DNA of 64,000 nucleotides from Salinibacterium xinjiangense (GTDB lineage: Bacteria; Actinomycetota; Actinomycetes; Actinomycetales; Microbacteriaceae). Below, one piece after another: positions 1 to 7,233 of the stretch (the first letter of the stretch is position 1; every line of letters starts with the position of its first letter). The translations under genes and the position numbers were made by a program. A model generated the notes under the pieces. That model had not been told where the DNA came from. It ran no database searches and was given only the letters and a program-made list of their open reading frames with translations. The stretch spans positions 124,001 to 188,000 of the forward strand of contig NZ_BMLC01000001.1 of assembly GCF_014645015.1 (NCBI RefSeq). Reading direction: 5' to 3'.

Positions 1-378
1 GTCGAGGATGGTCCGGATGCTCTGGGCGGGGCTCTCGATGACGTTGACGTCGCGCATCCACAGCCCCGCCTCGCTCGACTCGATGTCGAGCCGGATCGAG
101 CTACTGAGGTCGGTCCTGGTCACCCAGTCGACGTCATCAACCTCGGTCGCAGAATCCAACAGGGCGAGCAGCTTCTTCGCCTCGTCGATGTACATGCCAT
201 GTCCAGCTGGAGACAGGTCCTCGTACTCGTCGAGCTTGCCGGGTATACCGATCCACGTCGCAATCGACGGATCGAGTTCCGCCATCGTGACCACCCACTG
301 CTCCGCGATTCGGTCGATCTCGGTCTGTGGGCGCGTATCGGGGGTGGTCGGACGTGAGTCTGCTGGAGAATCTGTCAT
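1..378 (-). CDS. DUF885-like protein, N-terminal part (cut by window edge)
   Basis: An open frame starts with ATG at 378 and runs off the left edge, giving 126 residues (starting MTDSPADSRP). The text LDPSIATWIGIPGK followed by DLSPAGHG, and later LWMRDVNVIESPAQSIR, matches my memory of the N-terminus of actinobacterial DUF885 proteins, which are large metal-peptidase-like proteins of unknown substrate. The frame is open throughout and has normal codon use. The rest of the protein, including any metal site, lies outside the window, so no activity can be assigned. It is separated from ptsH by 35 bp on the same strand. Confidence 0.7.
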   Translation of the reverse strand, partial: MTDSPADSRPTTPDTRPQTEIDRIAEQWVVTMAELDPSIATWIGIPGKLDEYEDLSPAGHGMYIDEAKKLLALLDSATEVDDVDWVTRTDLSSSIRLDIESSEAGLWMRDVNVIESPAQSIRTILD

Positions 379-413
379 GATTCGAGACTACTCACGACCA
401 GCCCCGGCATTAG

Positions 414-683
414 CTACTGCTTGTCGAGGTCGGTGTTCAGGAGCTCTGCAAGCGTGTCGAGTGCGGCCTCTGCCCCATCACCCTCTGCGGTGAGCGTGAC
501 CTCTTCGCCGTGGCCGATGCCGAGCGACAACACACCGAGGATGCTCGCGGCATTGACACTCTTGCCAGCGGCCGACGACAACTGCACCGAGACGCCCACC
601 CTGGCTGCGGCCTGCGCGAAAAGCGATGCCGGGCGGGCGTGAAGTCCGACGCTCGACGCTACTGTGACTTTTTTCTCTGCCAT
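414..683 (-). CDS. ptsH: HPr family phosphocarrier protein
   Basis: This 89-residue protein carries phosphate from enzyme I to the EIIA domains of the PTS. The active histidine is His15 in GLHARPAS, and the NAASILGV segment around residue 47 is the other HPr hallmark. Length is normal. An AGGAG ribosome site stands 6 bp before the ATG and overlaps the stop of the broken dehydrogenase upstream, so it was the last gene of the PTS operon. It is intact although its neighbours are decaying, which suggests it still serves other PTS permeases. No enzyme I gene is present in the window. Confidence 0.93.
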   Translation of the reverse strand: MAEKKVTVASSVGLHARPASLFAQAAARVGVSVQLSSAAGKSVNAASILGVLSLGIGHGEEVTLTAEGDGAEAALDTLAELLNTDLDKQ

Positions 684-691
684 GACTGCTC

Positions 692-1210
692 CTACGATTC
701 GATGATTACTTTGATGGCTTCGCCTCTCGCCACGATATCGATCGCGTCAAGAAGCCTGTCAAGGGGGAAAAGCGTGGGTGAGGAGGTCGCTCGCAACGAC
801 ATCGCCGGAAGCGATGAGTTGGCGTGCCTGCTTGTTTTGATCCGGGCTCGATCCGTTTACACCGACAACGGGTAATTCACGGTCGAGCACGAGATTCGAG
901 CCGACTGTGATGGTGGGGTGATCCTTCGGGGGCCGCCGAACAGGCTCAGCCTCCCCATCTTGCGAGCATCCGGAGCCCCCTTCTGTCCCCGGAGAGGAGG
1001 ATGAGGTCGAGCTCCACCCCTGCTGCGGCCCCAGCCAGTCGTGCCCCATTGATATCGACGAGGATGACACGACTGGCGTCGCGCGACCTGGCGAGTCGAA
1101 CGTGTCGGCAGTCGCTCGAGCAGGTTCCTGGCCGCGGAGAATACAGGCCAGCGGCTCGCGGCGTCCTCAAGACGAGTATCACCGGAGGCGTAGAACCCCG
1201 CTACCTTCAC
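692..1210 (-). pseudogene. zinc-dependent medium-chain dehydrogenase remnant
   Basis: Three pieces of a zinc-dependent sugar-alcohol dehydrogenase (sorbitol/iditol type) are found in order but in different frames. They are the N-terminus (MKVAGFYASGDTRLED, GTG start at 1210), the Rossmann beta-strand (DASRVILVDINGARL, about 1030-1080), and the C-terminus from ITVGSNLVLDRE to the end EAIKVIIES (stop at 692-694). The C-terminal piece has a one-base frameshift in a run of five G at 763-767. Large internal blocks, including the catalytic zinc site, are missing: about 170 codons remain against roughly 340 for the family. The intact ancestor probably oxidised the polyol phosphate delivered by the adjacent PTS permease (inference). 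Confidence 0.8.
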
Positions 1211-1216
1211 GATGTT

Positions 1217-1678
1217 TTAGTCATCCATATTCTCGGACTCCAGGAGCACGTAGACCTGCTCGGTCGTTGTGGCAGCGCGGAGTGCTGCTGCTTTCTCCGG
1301 ATGCATCAGCACCGTCGCCAACTTCGAGAGCAGGGCGATGTGGCCATTGCCCTTTGCGGCGATACCGAATGCCAGCCGGACATCGTTGCCATCCCAGTCC
1401 ACGCCTTCGGGGAAGCGCACAAGGGACAGGGCATCGGACCTCACCGAATCCTTCGAAGCAAGAGTTCCGTGAGGAATCGCAACACCCTCGCCTACGAACG
1501 TCGAGACAGAGTTCTCGCGGTCGATCATCGCGTTCACATACGATTCATCGATCGCGCCTACTGCCAGGAGACCTGCCCCGGCCTGGCGGATCGCATCATC
1601 GCGACTGGTCGCGGAGGCGTCGAGGTTGATCGACGCTTCGGCTAGCAGTTCTGCCAGCGGAATGCTCTCGGCTGCCAT
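1217..1678 (-). CDS. PTS EIIA component, mannitol/fructose type
   Basis: A 153-residue EIIA of the PTS_EIIA_2 family, which accepts phosphate from HPr and passes it to EIIB. The phosphorylated histidine is His70 in GEGVAIPHGT, and the later LSKLATVL segment fits the family fold. Length is normal for a free-standing EIIA. Its ATG overlaps the EIIB stop (ATGA at 1676-1680), so the two were translated together. The reading frame is intact although the membrane EIIC is broken, so it can no longer support transport through this permease. It may be on its way to loss or may have a regulatory role. Confidence 0.9.
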   Translation of the reverse strand: MAAESIPLAELLAEASINLDASATSRDDAIRQAGAGLLAVGAIDESYVNAMIDRENSVSTFVGEGVAIPHGTLASKDSVRSDALSLVRFPEGVDWDGNDVRLAFGIAAKGNGHIALLSKLATVLMHPEKAAALRAATTTEQVYVLLESENMDD

Positions 1679-1986
1679 CAGAGTTCCACCGTCTCGCCGT
1701 TTTCGATCGCCTTCACGAGCCTGGCAATCTTCGGGACCCCCGGGAAGAGCTGGACTGGCACGACCGGGATTCCAGGGAGGTCGCCACGAACCCGATCAGC
1801 CAGTCCGGTCTGGGTGGCAACCACATCGGCGTCGCGCGGAATAGTGGCCACCGGCGGGTGCTCGACAGCGATCCCACTCTTGGCGAGTTGCTTCCTGAGT
1901 GTGGAGTCGAGCATCACGCTGCTACCCATCCCCGCGTTACATGCAACGATCAGCTTCTTCACGCTTGACCCCTCGATTGTTGCCAT
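1678..1986 (-). CDS. PTS EIIB component, mannitol type
   Basis: This 102-residue protein has the EIIB phosphocysteine loop near its N-terminus (LIVACNAGMGSSVM, Cys16). In related operons this domain is usually the C-terminal half of a fused EIICB permease. The degraded EIIC frame runs directly into this region with an alternative frame, so the present free-standing EIIB may be the leftover of a frameshifted EIICB fusion. The ATG at 1986 begins MATIEGSSVKK, which resembles an interdomain linker followed by the first beta strand. Substrate specificity is inferred only from the family (mannitol or a related polyol). Confidence 0.85.
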   Translation of the reverse strand: MATIEGSSVKKLIVACNAGMGSSVMLDSTLRKQLAKSGIAVEHPPVATIPRDADVVATQTGLADRVRGDLPGIPVVPVQLFPGVPKIARLVKAIENGETVEL

Positions 1987-1989
1987 CAG

Positions 1990-2391
1990 TTGCTCCCGAT
2001 ATCTGTTTGATTGGTCCGGTTCTGGCGTCTGTCTGTGCCGGCTTGTCCAGCTTGTTGCTCGCCCTCTGCGCCCTGGCTTCTTTCAGGACGAGTTCGACCT
2101 TCTCGTTTCGTCCGAAGCCCAGCAGAACCGAGCCGACGACCGCTGCAACAGCCGCCGACAACACGATGGCCAGTATGTCTAGCCACAGGTTGTCAGTGGG
2201 TGACACCAGGATCCACGCGAGATGCTTCCCCGCGACGCAGCGCCGACGAGCCTGAGATTGAAGATCACATCCCAGATTACGCCGGTCGCTTCGCCGAAGA
2301 TCGCGGCGATAACCAGGACCGGCCTCATGAGCGCGTAAGCGGAAAAAGATCTCGTGGATTCCACCAGGGAAATGCACGACCATAACGGTCG
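1990..2391 (-). pseudogene. PTS EIIC (mannitol-type permease) remnant
   Basis: Only the C-terminal third of the membrane domain remains, in at least three pieces. They are HFPGGIHEIFF (near 2360), then YALMRPVLVIAAIFGEATG (another frame, near 2300), then LAWILVSPTDNLWLDILAIV (back in a third position, near 2190). GGIHEI and the tail with two hydrophobic helices are recognisable as mannitol EIIC. Two frameshifts and the loss of about 300 upstream residues make it non-functional. The HFPGGIHEI piece begins directly after the DeoR remnant, which marks a deletion junction at about 2391. Confidence 0.8.
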
Positions 2392-2745
2392 AACTTCGTG
2401 TGATCGGCGAGCACGACTGCGCGGCGCGACGCGACGCGACGCGACGATGAGAGACTGGCCTCGATCGGGTCGGAAGTGGTGGGTCCATGCTCGACGCTGA
2501 GTCGCTTGGTGCCCATGACTGCAACATCGGCAAAGACGACCGCGGTCTATGCGCGGGCCCAGTCTCCCACCACCATGCAGGCCCCTGGCATTGCACGGCG
2601 CTCGGGCGCTGTGAGATCCGAACGCACGGTTTTTGTTGTGACCGCAAGGTTTCGAGCCAGCACGGCGATATCCGGCCGACCCCGGGCATGCGCGGTGCCC
2701 ATGATCTGCCGGTGGCGTTCCAGTGCGTGAACCCTGGCCTAACTC
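2392..2745 (-). pseudogene. DeoR-family regulator remnant
   Basis: The N-terminal winged helix of a DeoR regulator is readable (LERHRQIM, then DIAVLARNLAVTTKTVRSDL). It is followed by a stop (TAG near 2550) and then by the C-terminal sensor end (FADVAVMGTKRLSVEHG, then AVVLADHTKFDRYG). About 100 residues of the sugar-phosphate sensing domain between the two are missing. This regulator would have controlled the PTS/dehydrogenase operon that follows it. A five-base tandem repeat sits inside the C-terminal piece. Nothing recognisable remains between 2746 and the polA stop at 2875. Confidence 0.75.
2426..2445. repeat. 5-bp tandem repeat, 4 copies
   Basis: Four exact copies of GCGAC follow one another inside the DeoR remnant, preceded by a near copy. 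The unit length is not a multiple of three, so gain or loss of a copy shifts the reading frame. Confidence 0.9.
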
Positions 2746-2874
2746 AGACCCCATTGTGGATCACATTGTCGAAATATGCGGACCAACCACATGTGGCTTT
2801 GCGCTGACACAGGTCCGCTTGTGTCTCGACGTCGACTACGAGCTACGGCGGGTTGCCGGTGTGGAATTGTTCGG

Positions 2875-5544
2875 TCAGTGCGCGGCCGCATCCCAGTTGG
2901 GGCCTGTACCGATTTGCACATCCAGAGGCACCCGGAGGTCTGCTGCGCCCGCCATCCGGGAACTCACGATGTCGGTGACGGTATCGAGTTCGCCGGCAGC
3001 GACCTCGAAGACGAGCTCATCGTGCACCTGGAGCAGCATCCTCGATTGCAGGTTCTGTTGCGTCAGGTCGGCATCGATACGAATCATCGCCAGCTTGAGG
3101 ATGTCGGCAGCCGTGCCCTGGATCGGAGAGTTGAGAGCCTGGCGTGCCGCATTCTCGCGCAGCACCCGATTCGACGACGACAAGTCACCGAAGGGCCGGC
3201 GACGACCATAGATCGTCGTGGTGTACCCGTCTGCCCGCGCCTGCACGACCACGTTTTGAAGGTATTCACGCACGGCACCGAACCTCGCGAAGTAGTCGGT
3301 CATGAGCTCCTTCGCCTCCGAGGTCTCGATGCGAAGCTGCTTGCTCAGCCCGAACGCACTGAGACCGTACGCCAGCCCGTACGACATCGCCTTCACCTTG
3401 GTGCGCATGACCGGGGTGACCTCGGCGGGATCGACACCGAAAATACGTGAGCCCACAAAACGATGGAGATCCTCGCCCTCGTTGAAGGAAAGTATCAGCC
3501 CCTCGTCACCGGAGAGATGAGCCATGATCCGCATCTCGATCTGCGAATAGTCGGCGGTGAGCAGGGTCTCGAATTCCGAGCCGGACTCGAACGCCGAACG
3601 GATGCGCCGACCCACCTCGGTCTTGACCGGCACGTTCTGAAGGTTCGGCTCGTTCGAGGCGATGCGACCGGTGCTTGAACCGGCCTGCTCGTAGGTCGTG
3701 TGCACACGACCTCCCGGATCCACCGCCTTATCGATACCGGTGATGATCTGCATGAGCTTCGTCGCATCGCGGTGCTGGAGCAGCAGGTCGAGGAAGGGAT
3801 GCGGCGCCTGCTCCTGGAGGTCGGCGAGGCTCGCGGCATCAGTCGAGAACCCGGTCTTGTTGGACCGGGTCTTAGGCATACCCAACTGGTCGAACAGCAC
3901 CTCCTGCAACTGCTTCGGGCTGCCGAGGTTGATCTCACGGCCGATCTCGGCATACGCCTTTGCGGCGGCATCGGCGGCTTTCGCTCCCAGCTCGGCAGTC
4001 AGTTCGCCGAGAATCCCGCGATTAATCGTGATGCCGGTGCGCTCCATCGTCGCCAGCACGGGCACGAGGGGGAGTTCGATGGTGTCCAGCACTGACTGCG
4101 ACCCCGTCTCCAGCTTGCCGGCGAGGTACTCCGCCACCCTCAGCACGTACCAGGCCTCGGTTGCCGGGCTGGCCGCCTCCGTCTCGGGAACCAGCTGGTT
4201 GGGATCCGACTGCTGGAGCGTCTCGCCCAGGTGGTCGTACACCTGCAATTCCAGCGACTCCGGCTTGCTGCCCGGCTTGATCAACCAGGCAGCCAGCATC
4301 GTGTCGAAGGCGATCCCCTCGAGCTCGAGCCCTGAGTTTCTCAGGATCTTCAGCTGAGCCTTCGACCCGTGCATGTGCTTCGGAGCATCGCTGGCAAGCC
4401 ACGACTCGAGTGCTGTGTAGTCAGGCCGACCTGGTGCCCAGGGCACGAACACCGTCTCGTTCCGCGAGGCGAGCCCGAAGCCCGTCACGGTGCCGCCCAC
4501 ACTCTCGACCTGGAAACCGAGCGGCAGGGTGCCCGCTTTCGACACGGTGGCGATCCACTTCCCCAGCTCCTCGTCGACCATGGTGTGGATGACCGGGATC
4601 GAGTTGGCCGGCGCGCTGGCCGTGAGCTCCTCCGCTGTCCCGTCGGCGTTGTCGGCGCCGGCGATCTTCAGGACGCGATCGAGCAGGGTTTTGAACTGGA
4701 GTTTGTCGAAGACCTCCCGCACCGCAGGTACGTTGATGGGCGCTCGAAGCAGTTGCTTCGGGCCGACCGGCAGGTCGACGTCGGTCAGCAGGTGGTTGAG
4801 CTTGCGGTTACGTACAGCCCTGTCTTTCTGCTCGCGCAACTTCTCGCCGACGACGCCCTTGATCTCATCGGCATGGGCGAGTACCCCTTCGAGGCTGCCG
4901 TACGCGGTGATCCATTTGACCGCCGTCTTCTCCCCCACCTTGTCGATGCCGATCAGGTTGTCTGAGGTCTCCCCCACGAGCGCAGCCACATCCGGGTACT
5001 GCTCGGGCTCGATTCCGTAGCGCTCGACCACGGCGTCGCGATCGTAGCGCTTCAACTCGGAGACCCCGCGGGCATTCGGATAGAGCAGCGTGACATTCGG
5101 CGTGACCATCTGGATCGCATCACGGTCGCCCGAGACCACGAGCACCCGATAACCCTCCGCGGCTCCCTGGCTCGCCAGGGTCGCCAGGATGTCGTCCGCC
5201 TCGAAGTCCTCCTTCGAGATCGTCACGATGCCCATGGCCTTGAGCGCCTCTTCCAGCAGTGGGATCTGTCCCACGAATTCCGATGGCGTCTCGCCCCTGG
5301 TTCCCTTGTATTCCGGATATTCGCGAGTGCGGAATGAGTAGCGGGAGATGTCGAACGCCACGGCCAGATGCGTGGGTTTTTCGTTCTGCAACAGCACGAT
5401 CAGCATCGAGAGGAAGCCGTGGATCGCGTTCGTGTGCTGGCCCTCCCTGTTCTGGAAACTGTCGACTGGCAACGCGTAGAACGCCCTGAACGCGAGCGAA
5501 TGACCGTCGATTATGAGGAGGGTAGGCTTTTCGATGTCCGACAC
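2875..5544 (-). CDS. polA: DNA polymerase I
   Basis: This 889-residue enzyme fills gaps and removes primers. The N-terminal 5' nuclease opens with LLIIDGHSLAFRAFYAL and contains SGDRDAIQM and the helix-hairpin-helix DNLIGIDKVGEKTA. The polymerase motifs are motif A DYSQIEMR (Asp665), motif B from about residue 714 (RTKVKAMSYGLAYG) and motif C VHDE (His841-Asp842-Glu843). The middle 3'-5' exonuclease domain lacks the acidic DxE motif: the equivalent stretch reads LGFQVESVGG, so proofreading is presumably absent, as in mycobacterial Pol I. The start is GTG with no ribosome site and a -10 box 6 bp upstream, pointing to a leaderless mRNA. It is divergent from the thioesterase gene. Confidence 0.97.
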   Translation of the reverse strand: MSDIEKPTLLIIDGHSLAFRAFYALPVDSFQNREGQHTNAIHGFLSMLIVLLQNEKPTHLAVAFDISRYSFRTREYPEYKGTRGETPSEFVGQIPLLEEALKAMGIVTISKEDFEADDILATLASQGAAEGYRVLVVSGDRDAIQMVTPNVTLLYPNARGVSELKRYDRDAVVERYGIEPEQYPDVAALVGETSDNLIGIDKVGEKTAVKWITAYGSLEGVLAHADEIKGVVGEKLREQKDRAVRNRKLNHLLTDVDLPVGPKQLLRAPINVPAVREVFDKLQFKTLLDRVLKIAGADNADGTAEELTASAPANSIPVIHTMVDEELGKWIATVSKAGTLPLGFQVESVGGTVTGFGLASRNETVFVPWAPGRPDYTALESWLASDAPKHMHGSKAQLKILRNSGLELEGIAFDTMLAAWLIKPGSKPESLELQVYDHLGETLQQSDPNQLVPETEAASPATEAWYVLRVAEYLAGKLETGSQSVLDTIELPLVPVLATMERTGITINRGILGELTAELGAKAADAAAKAYAEIGREINLGSPKQLQEVLFDQLGMPKTRSNKTGFSTDAASLADLQEQAPHPFLDLLLQHRDATKLMQIITGIDKAVDPGGRVHTTYEQAGSSTGRIASNEPNLQNVPVKTEVGRRIRSAFESGSEFETLLTADYSQIEMRIMAHLSGDEGLILSFNEGEDLHRFVGSRIFGVDPAEVTPVMRTKVKAMSYGLAYGLSAFGLSKQLRIETSEAKELMTDYFARFGAVREYLQNVVVQARADGYTTTIYGRRRPFGDLSSSNRVLRENAARQALNSPIQGTAADILKLAMIRIDADLTQQNLQSRMLLQVHDELVFEVAAGELDTVTDIVSSRMAGAADLRVPLDVQIGTGPNWDAAAH

Positions 5545-5550
5545 GTGCCC

Positions 5551-5556
5551 AGCCTA
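5551..5556 (-). promoter_or_regulatory. -10 box of a leaderless polA promoter
   Basis: TAGGCT on the minus strand fits TANNNT. It lies six bases before the GTG of polA, the spacing expected when transcription starts at the start codon. No Shine-Dalgarno sequence precedes this GTG. No clear -35 box was seen. Confidence 0.5.
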
Positions 5557-5587
5557 GCCGCGGGATCCGACAGCTCGAATTGACTGG

Positions 5588-6022
5588 ATGACCTACATGA
5601 CCAAGCTCCCCGACGACATCGACCCGGTCTTGCTGGAGATCATCGAGCGCACCAACGGTGGCGAGTTGTCGGTGAAGATGGGCGTCGAGTTCCTCGAGCT
5701 GTCTGCGACCTCCTCCGTCGCCCGGATGCCCGTGGAAGGCAACACGCAGGTGCTCGGCCTGCTGCACGGTGGGGCCCATGTCGTGCTCGCCGAATCACTC
5801 GGGTCGATCTCATCCGCGATCCACGCGGGCCCCGGGCGCTACGCGGTGGGAATCGAGATCAATGCAACCCATAGTCGTTCCATCACCTCCGGTTGGGTGA
5901 CCGGCACGTGCACGGCGATCTCGCTCGGGCGCAATCTCGCCACGCACGAGATCGTCATGACCGACGACGAGGGCAGGCGGCTGTCTACCGTGCGCATGAC
6001 CAACTTCCTGAGGGATCGCTGA
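5588..6022 (+). CDS. PaaI-type hotdog-fold thioesterase
   Basis: A 144-residue hotdog-fold protein of the PaaI/DUF4442-like acyl-CoA thioesterase group. The family signature HGG followed by a helix with a conserved acidic residue is visible as LLHGGAHVVLAESLGS (about residues 58-73). The central strand GIEINATHSR and the C-terminal strand with VTGTC also fit. Length is typical for single-domain family members. The natural acyl-CoA substrate cannot be read from the sequence; menaquinone-pathway DHNA-CoA hydrolysis is one possibility. It is divergent from polA and followed after 5 bp by a truncated phosphatase-like frame. Confidence 0.85.
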   Translation: MTYMTKLPDDIDPVLLEIIERTNGGELSVKMGVEFLELSATSSVARMPVEGNTQVLGLLHGGAHVVLAESLGSISSAIHAGPGRYAVGIEINATHSRSITSGWVTGTCTAISLGRNLATHEIVMTDDEGRRLSTVRMTNFLRDR

Positions 6023-6027
6023 CGCGT

Positions 6028-6327
6028 GTGACCATGGAGGTCGGCTGGGCTGGTATCCACAACGCAGGCGACCTCGGAGGATTACCGGGCCGCTTAGGTT
6101 CGACGCAATTCGGGCGGATACTCCGGATGCCGCGACCAGACACACTCACCGAGCGCGGCTGGGCGGAACTGGTGTGCTCCGGAGTGCGCACGCTCATCGA
6201 TCTGCGCGATACCGATGAGATCGCTGAACTTCCCCTGCGACTGGCTTCAGTCAGCTCGATTCATCGGCCGATAGGGGATCAGAGCGATGTCGAGTTCATG
6301 GAGCTGATGGCTCCATTCCTAGACTGA
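6028..6327 (+). pseudogene. protein tyrosine/serine phosphatase, N-terminal remnant
   Basis: The frame GTG ACC ATG begins 5 bp after the thioesterase stop. It encodes about 99 residues with the N-terminal pattern of the Y_phosphatase3 family: NAGDLGGLPGRLGSTQFGRI, then ERGWAELVCSGVRTLIDLRD. It ends at LMAPFLD with a TGA at 6325. The catalytic cysteine loop (HCxxGxxRT) and the whole C-terminal half are missing, and 6328-6480 contains no frame that would supply them. It is therefore probably an inactive fragment; the intact family is about 250 residues. Confidence 0.7.
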
Positions 6328-6480
6328 CGACGCCCGATGCTCCCCCGCCGATCTCGATAACGTCACCGCGAGACTGCTCGACTAATCCGACCGCGGATCT
6401 CGCCCGCGATCATGCACGGCAGACCGTTTCGTGTGCGGGGACCCCGAATCCGGGCGTAGCCGAATGCTCCGAGCCGCGCG

Positions 6481-7086
6481 CTATTTCTTCGCAGAGAGCT
6501 GCTCGATGATGGCCTGGGCCACATCGTGCATGGTGAGTCGGCGATCCATCGAGGCCTTCTGGATCCAGCGGAACGCCTCGGGCTCCGACAGCCCCATCTT
6601 CTCGTTGAGAAGCCCCTTGGCCCGGTCGACGAGTTTGCGCGTCTCGAAGCGTTCGACGAGGTCAGCTACCTCGGCCTCGAGAGTGAGGATCTGCGTGTAG
6701 CGGCTCAGGGCGATCTCGATCGCCGGCAGCAGGTCGCTGGGGGTGAACGGCTTGACCACGTAGGCGAGGGCACCAGCCTCTGATGCCCGCTCGACGAGCT
6801 CTTTTTGGCTGAATGCCGTCAGGAGTACGACGGGAGCGATGTGGTTCTTGCTCAGCCGCTCGGCAGCGGAGATCCCGTCGAGTTGCGGCATCTTGACGTC
6901 CATGATGACGAGATCGGGCCGCAACTCGGTGGCCAGGGCCACCGCGGTCTCGCCGTCGGCTGCCTCGCCGACCACTTCGAAACCGTTATCTCGGAGGATC
7001 TCGACGATGTCCATGCGGATGAGGGACTCGTCTTCAGCGACGACCACCCTCCTGGGAGTTGAGGTTACGGCGTCCTGGTCAGTCAC
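6481..7086 (-). CDS. pdtaR: ANTAR-domain response regulator PdtaR
   Basis: A 201-residue cytoplasmic two-component response regulator. Residues 11-130 form a receiver domain with the acidic pocket AEDES (Glu18-Asp19) and the phosphoacceptor Asp63 in LVIMDVKMP, plus the switch lysine in VVKPF. The C-terminal part (LVDRAKGLLNEKMGLSEPEAFRWIQKAS) is an ANTAR RNA-binding domain, which in this family relieves transcription termination by binding paired hairpins. The start chosen is the GTG at 7086 (MTDQDAV), because a longer frame would run through the tRNA-Leu gene. The cognate kinase PdtaS is not in the window. Confidence 0.93.
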   Translation of the reverse strand: MTDQDAVTSTPRRVVVAEDESLIRMDIVEILRDNGFEVVGEAADGETAVALATELRPDLVIMDVKMPQLDGISAAERLSKNHIAPVVLLTAFSQKELVERASEAGALAYVVKPFTPSDLLPAIEIALSRYTQILTLEAEVADLVERFETRKLVDRAKGLLNEKMGLSEPEAFRWIQKASMDRRLTMHDVAQAIIEQLSAKK

Positions 7087-7093
7087 GGATATC

Positions 7094-7099
7094 ACCCTA
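7094..7099 (-). promoter_or_regulatory. -10 box of a leaderless pdtaR promoter
   Basis: TAGGGT on the minus strand, seven bases upstream of the GTG start of pdtaR, with no ribosome site between them. This arrangement predicts a leaderless transcript. On the plus strand a TATTCT at 7103-7108 is a candidate -10 for the tRNA-Leu gene, so the two promoters would sit back to back within about 15 bp. Confidence 0.5.
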
Positions 7100-7125
7100 C
7101 GGTATTCTTTTGAGCGTTGTTGTGC

Positions 7126-7208
7126 GCCGGATTGGCGGAATGGCAGACGCGGAGCACTCAAAATGCTTTGTTCGTAAGGACGTGCGGGTTCAAGTCCCGC
7201 ATCCGGCA
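7126..7208 (+). tRNA. tRNA-Leu (anticodon CAA)
   Basis: The acceptor stem GCCGGAT (7126-7132) pairs with ATCCGGC (7201-7207), followed by discriminator A. The anticodon arm is GAGCA CTCAAAA TGCTT with anticodon CAA, reading UUG codons. A variable arm of class II size follows, and the T arm has GGGTTCAAGTCCC. CCA is only partly encoded (A-CA). It is convergent with the FHA gene and divergent from pdtaR. Confidence 0.95.
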
Positions 7209-7233
7209 CAACGGAGATCGACCCACACGCTCG

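Noticed and set aside
6481-7209. pdtaR starting at 7209
   Set aside because: The extra 41 residues are translated from the complement of the tRNA-Leu gene; the GTG at 7086 has a matching promoter.
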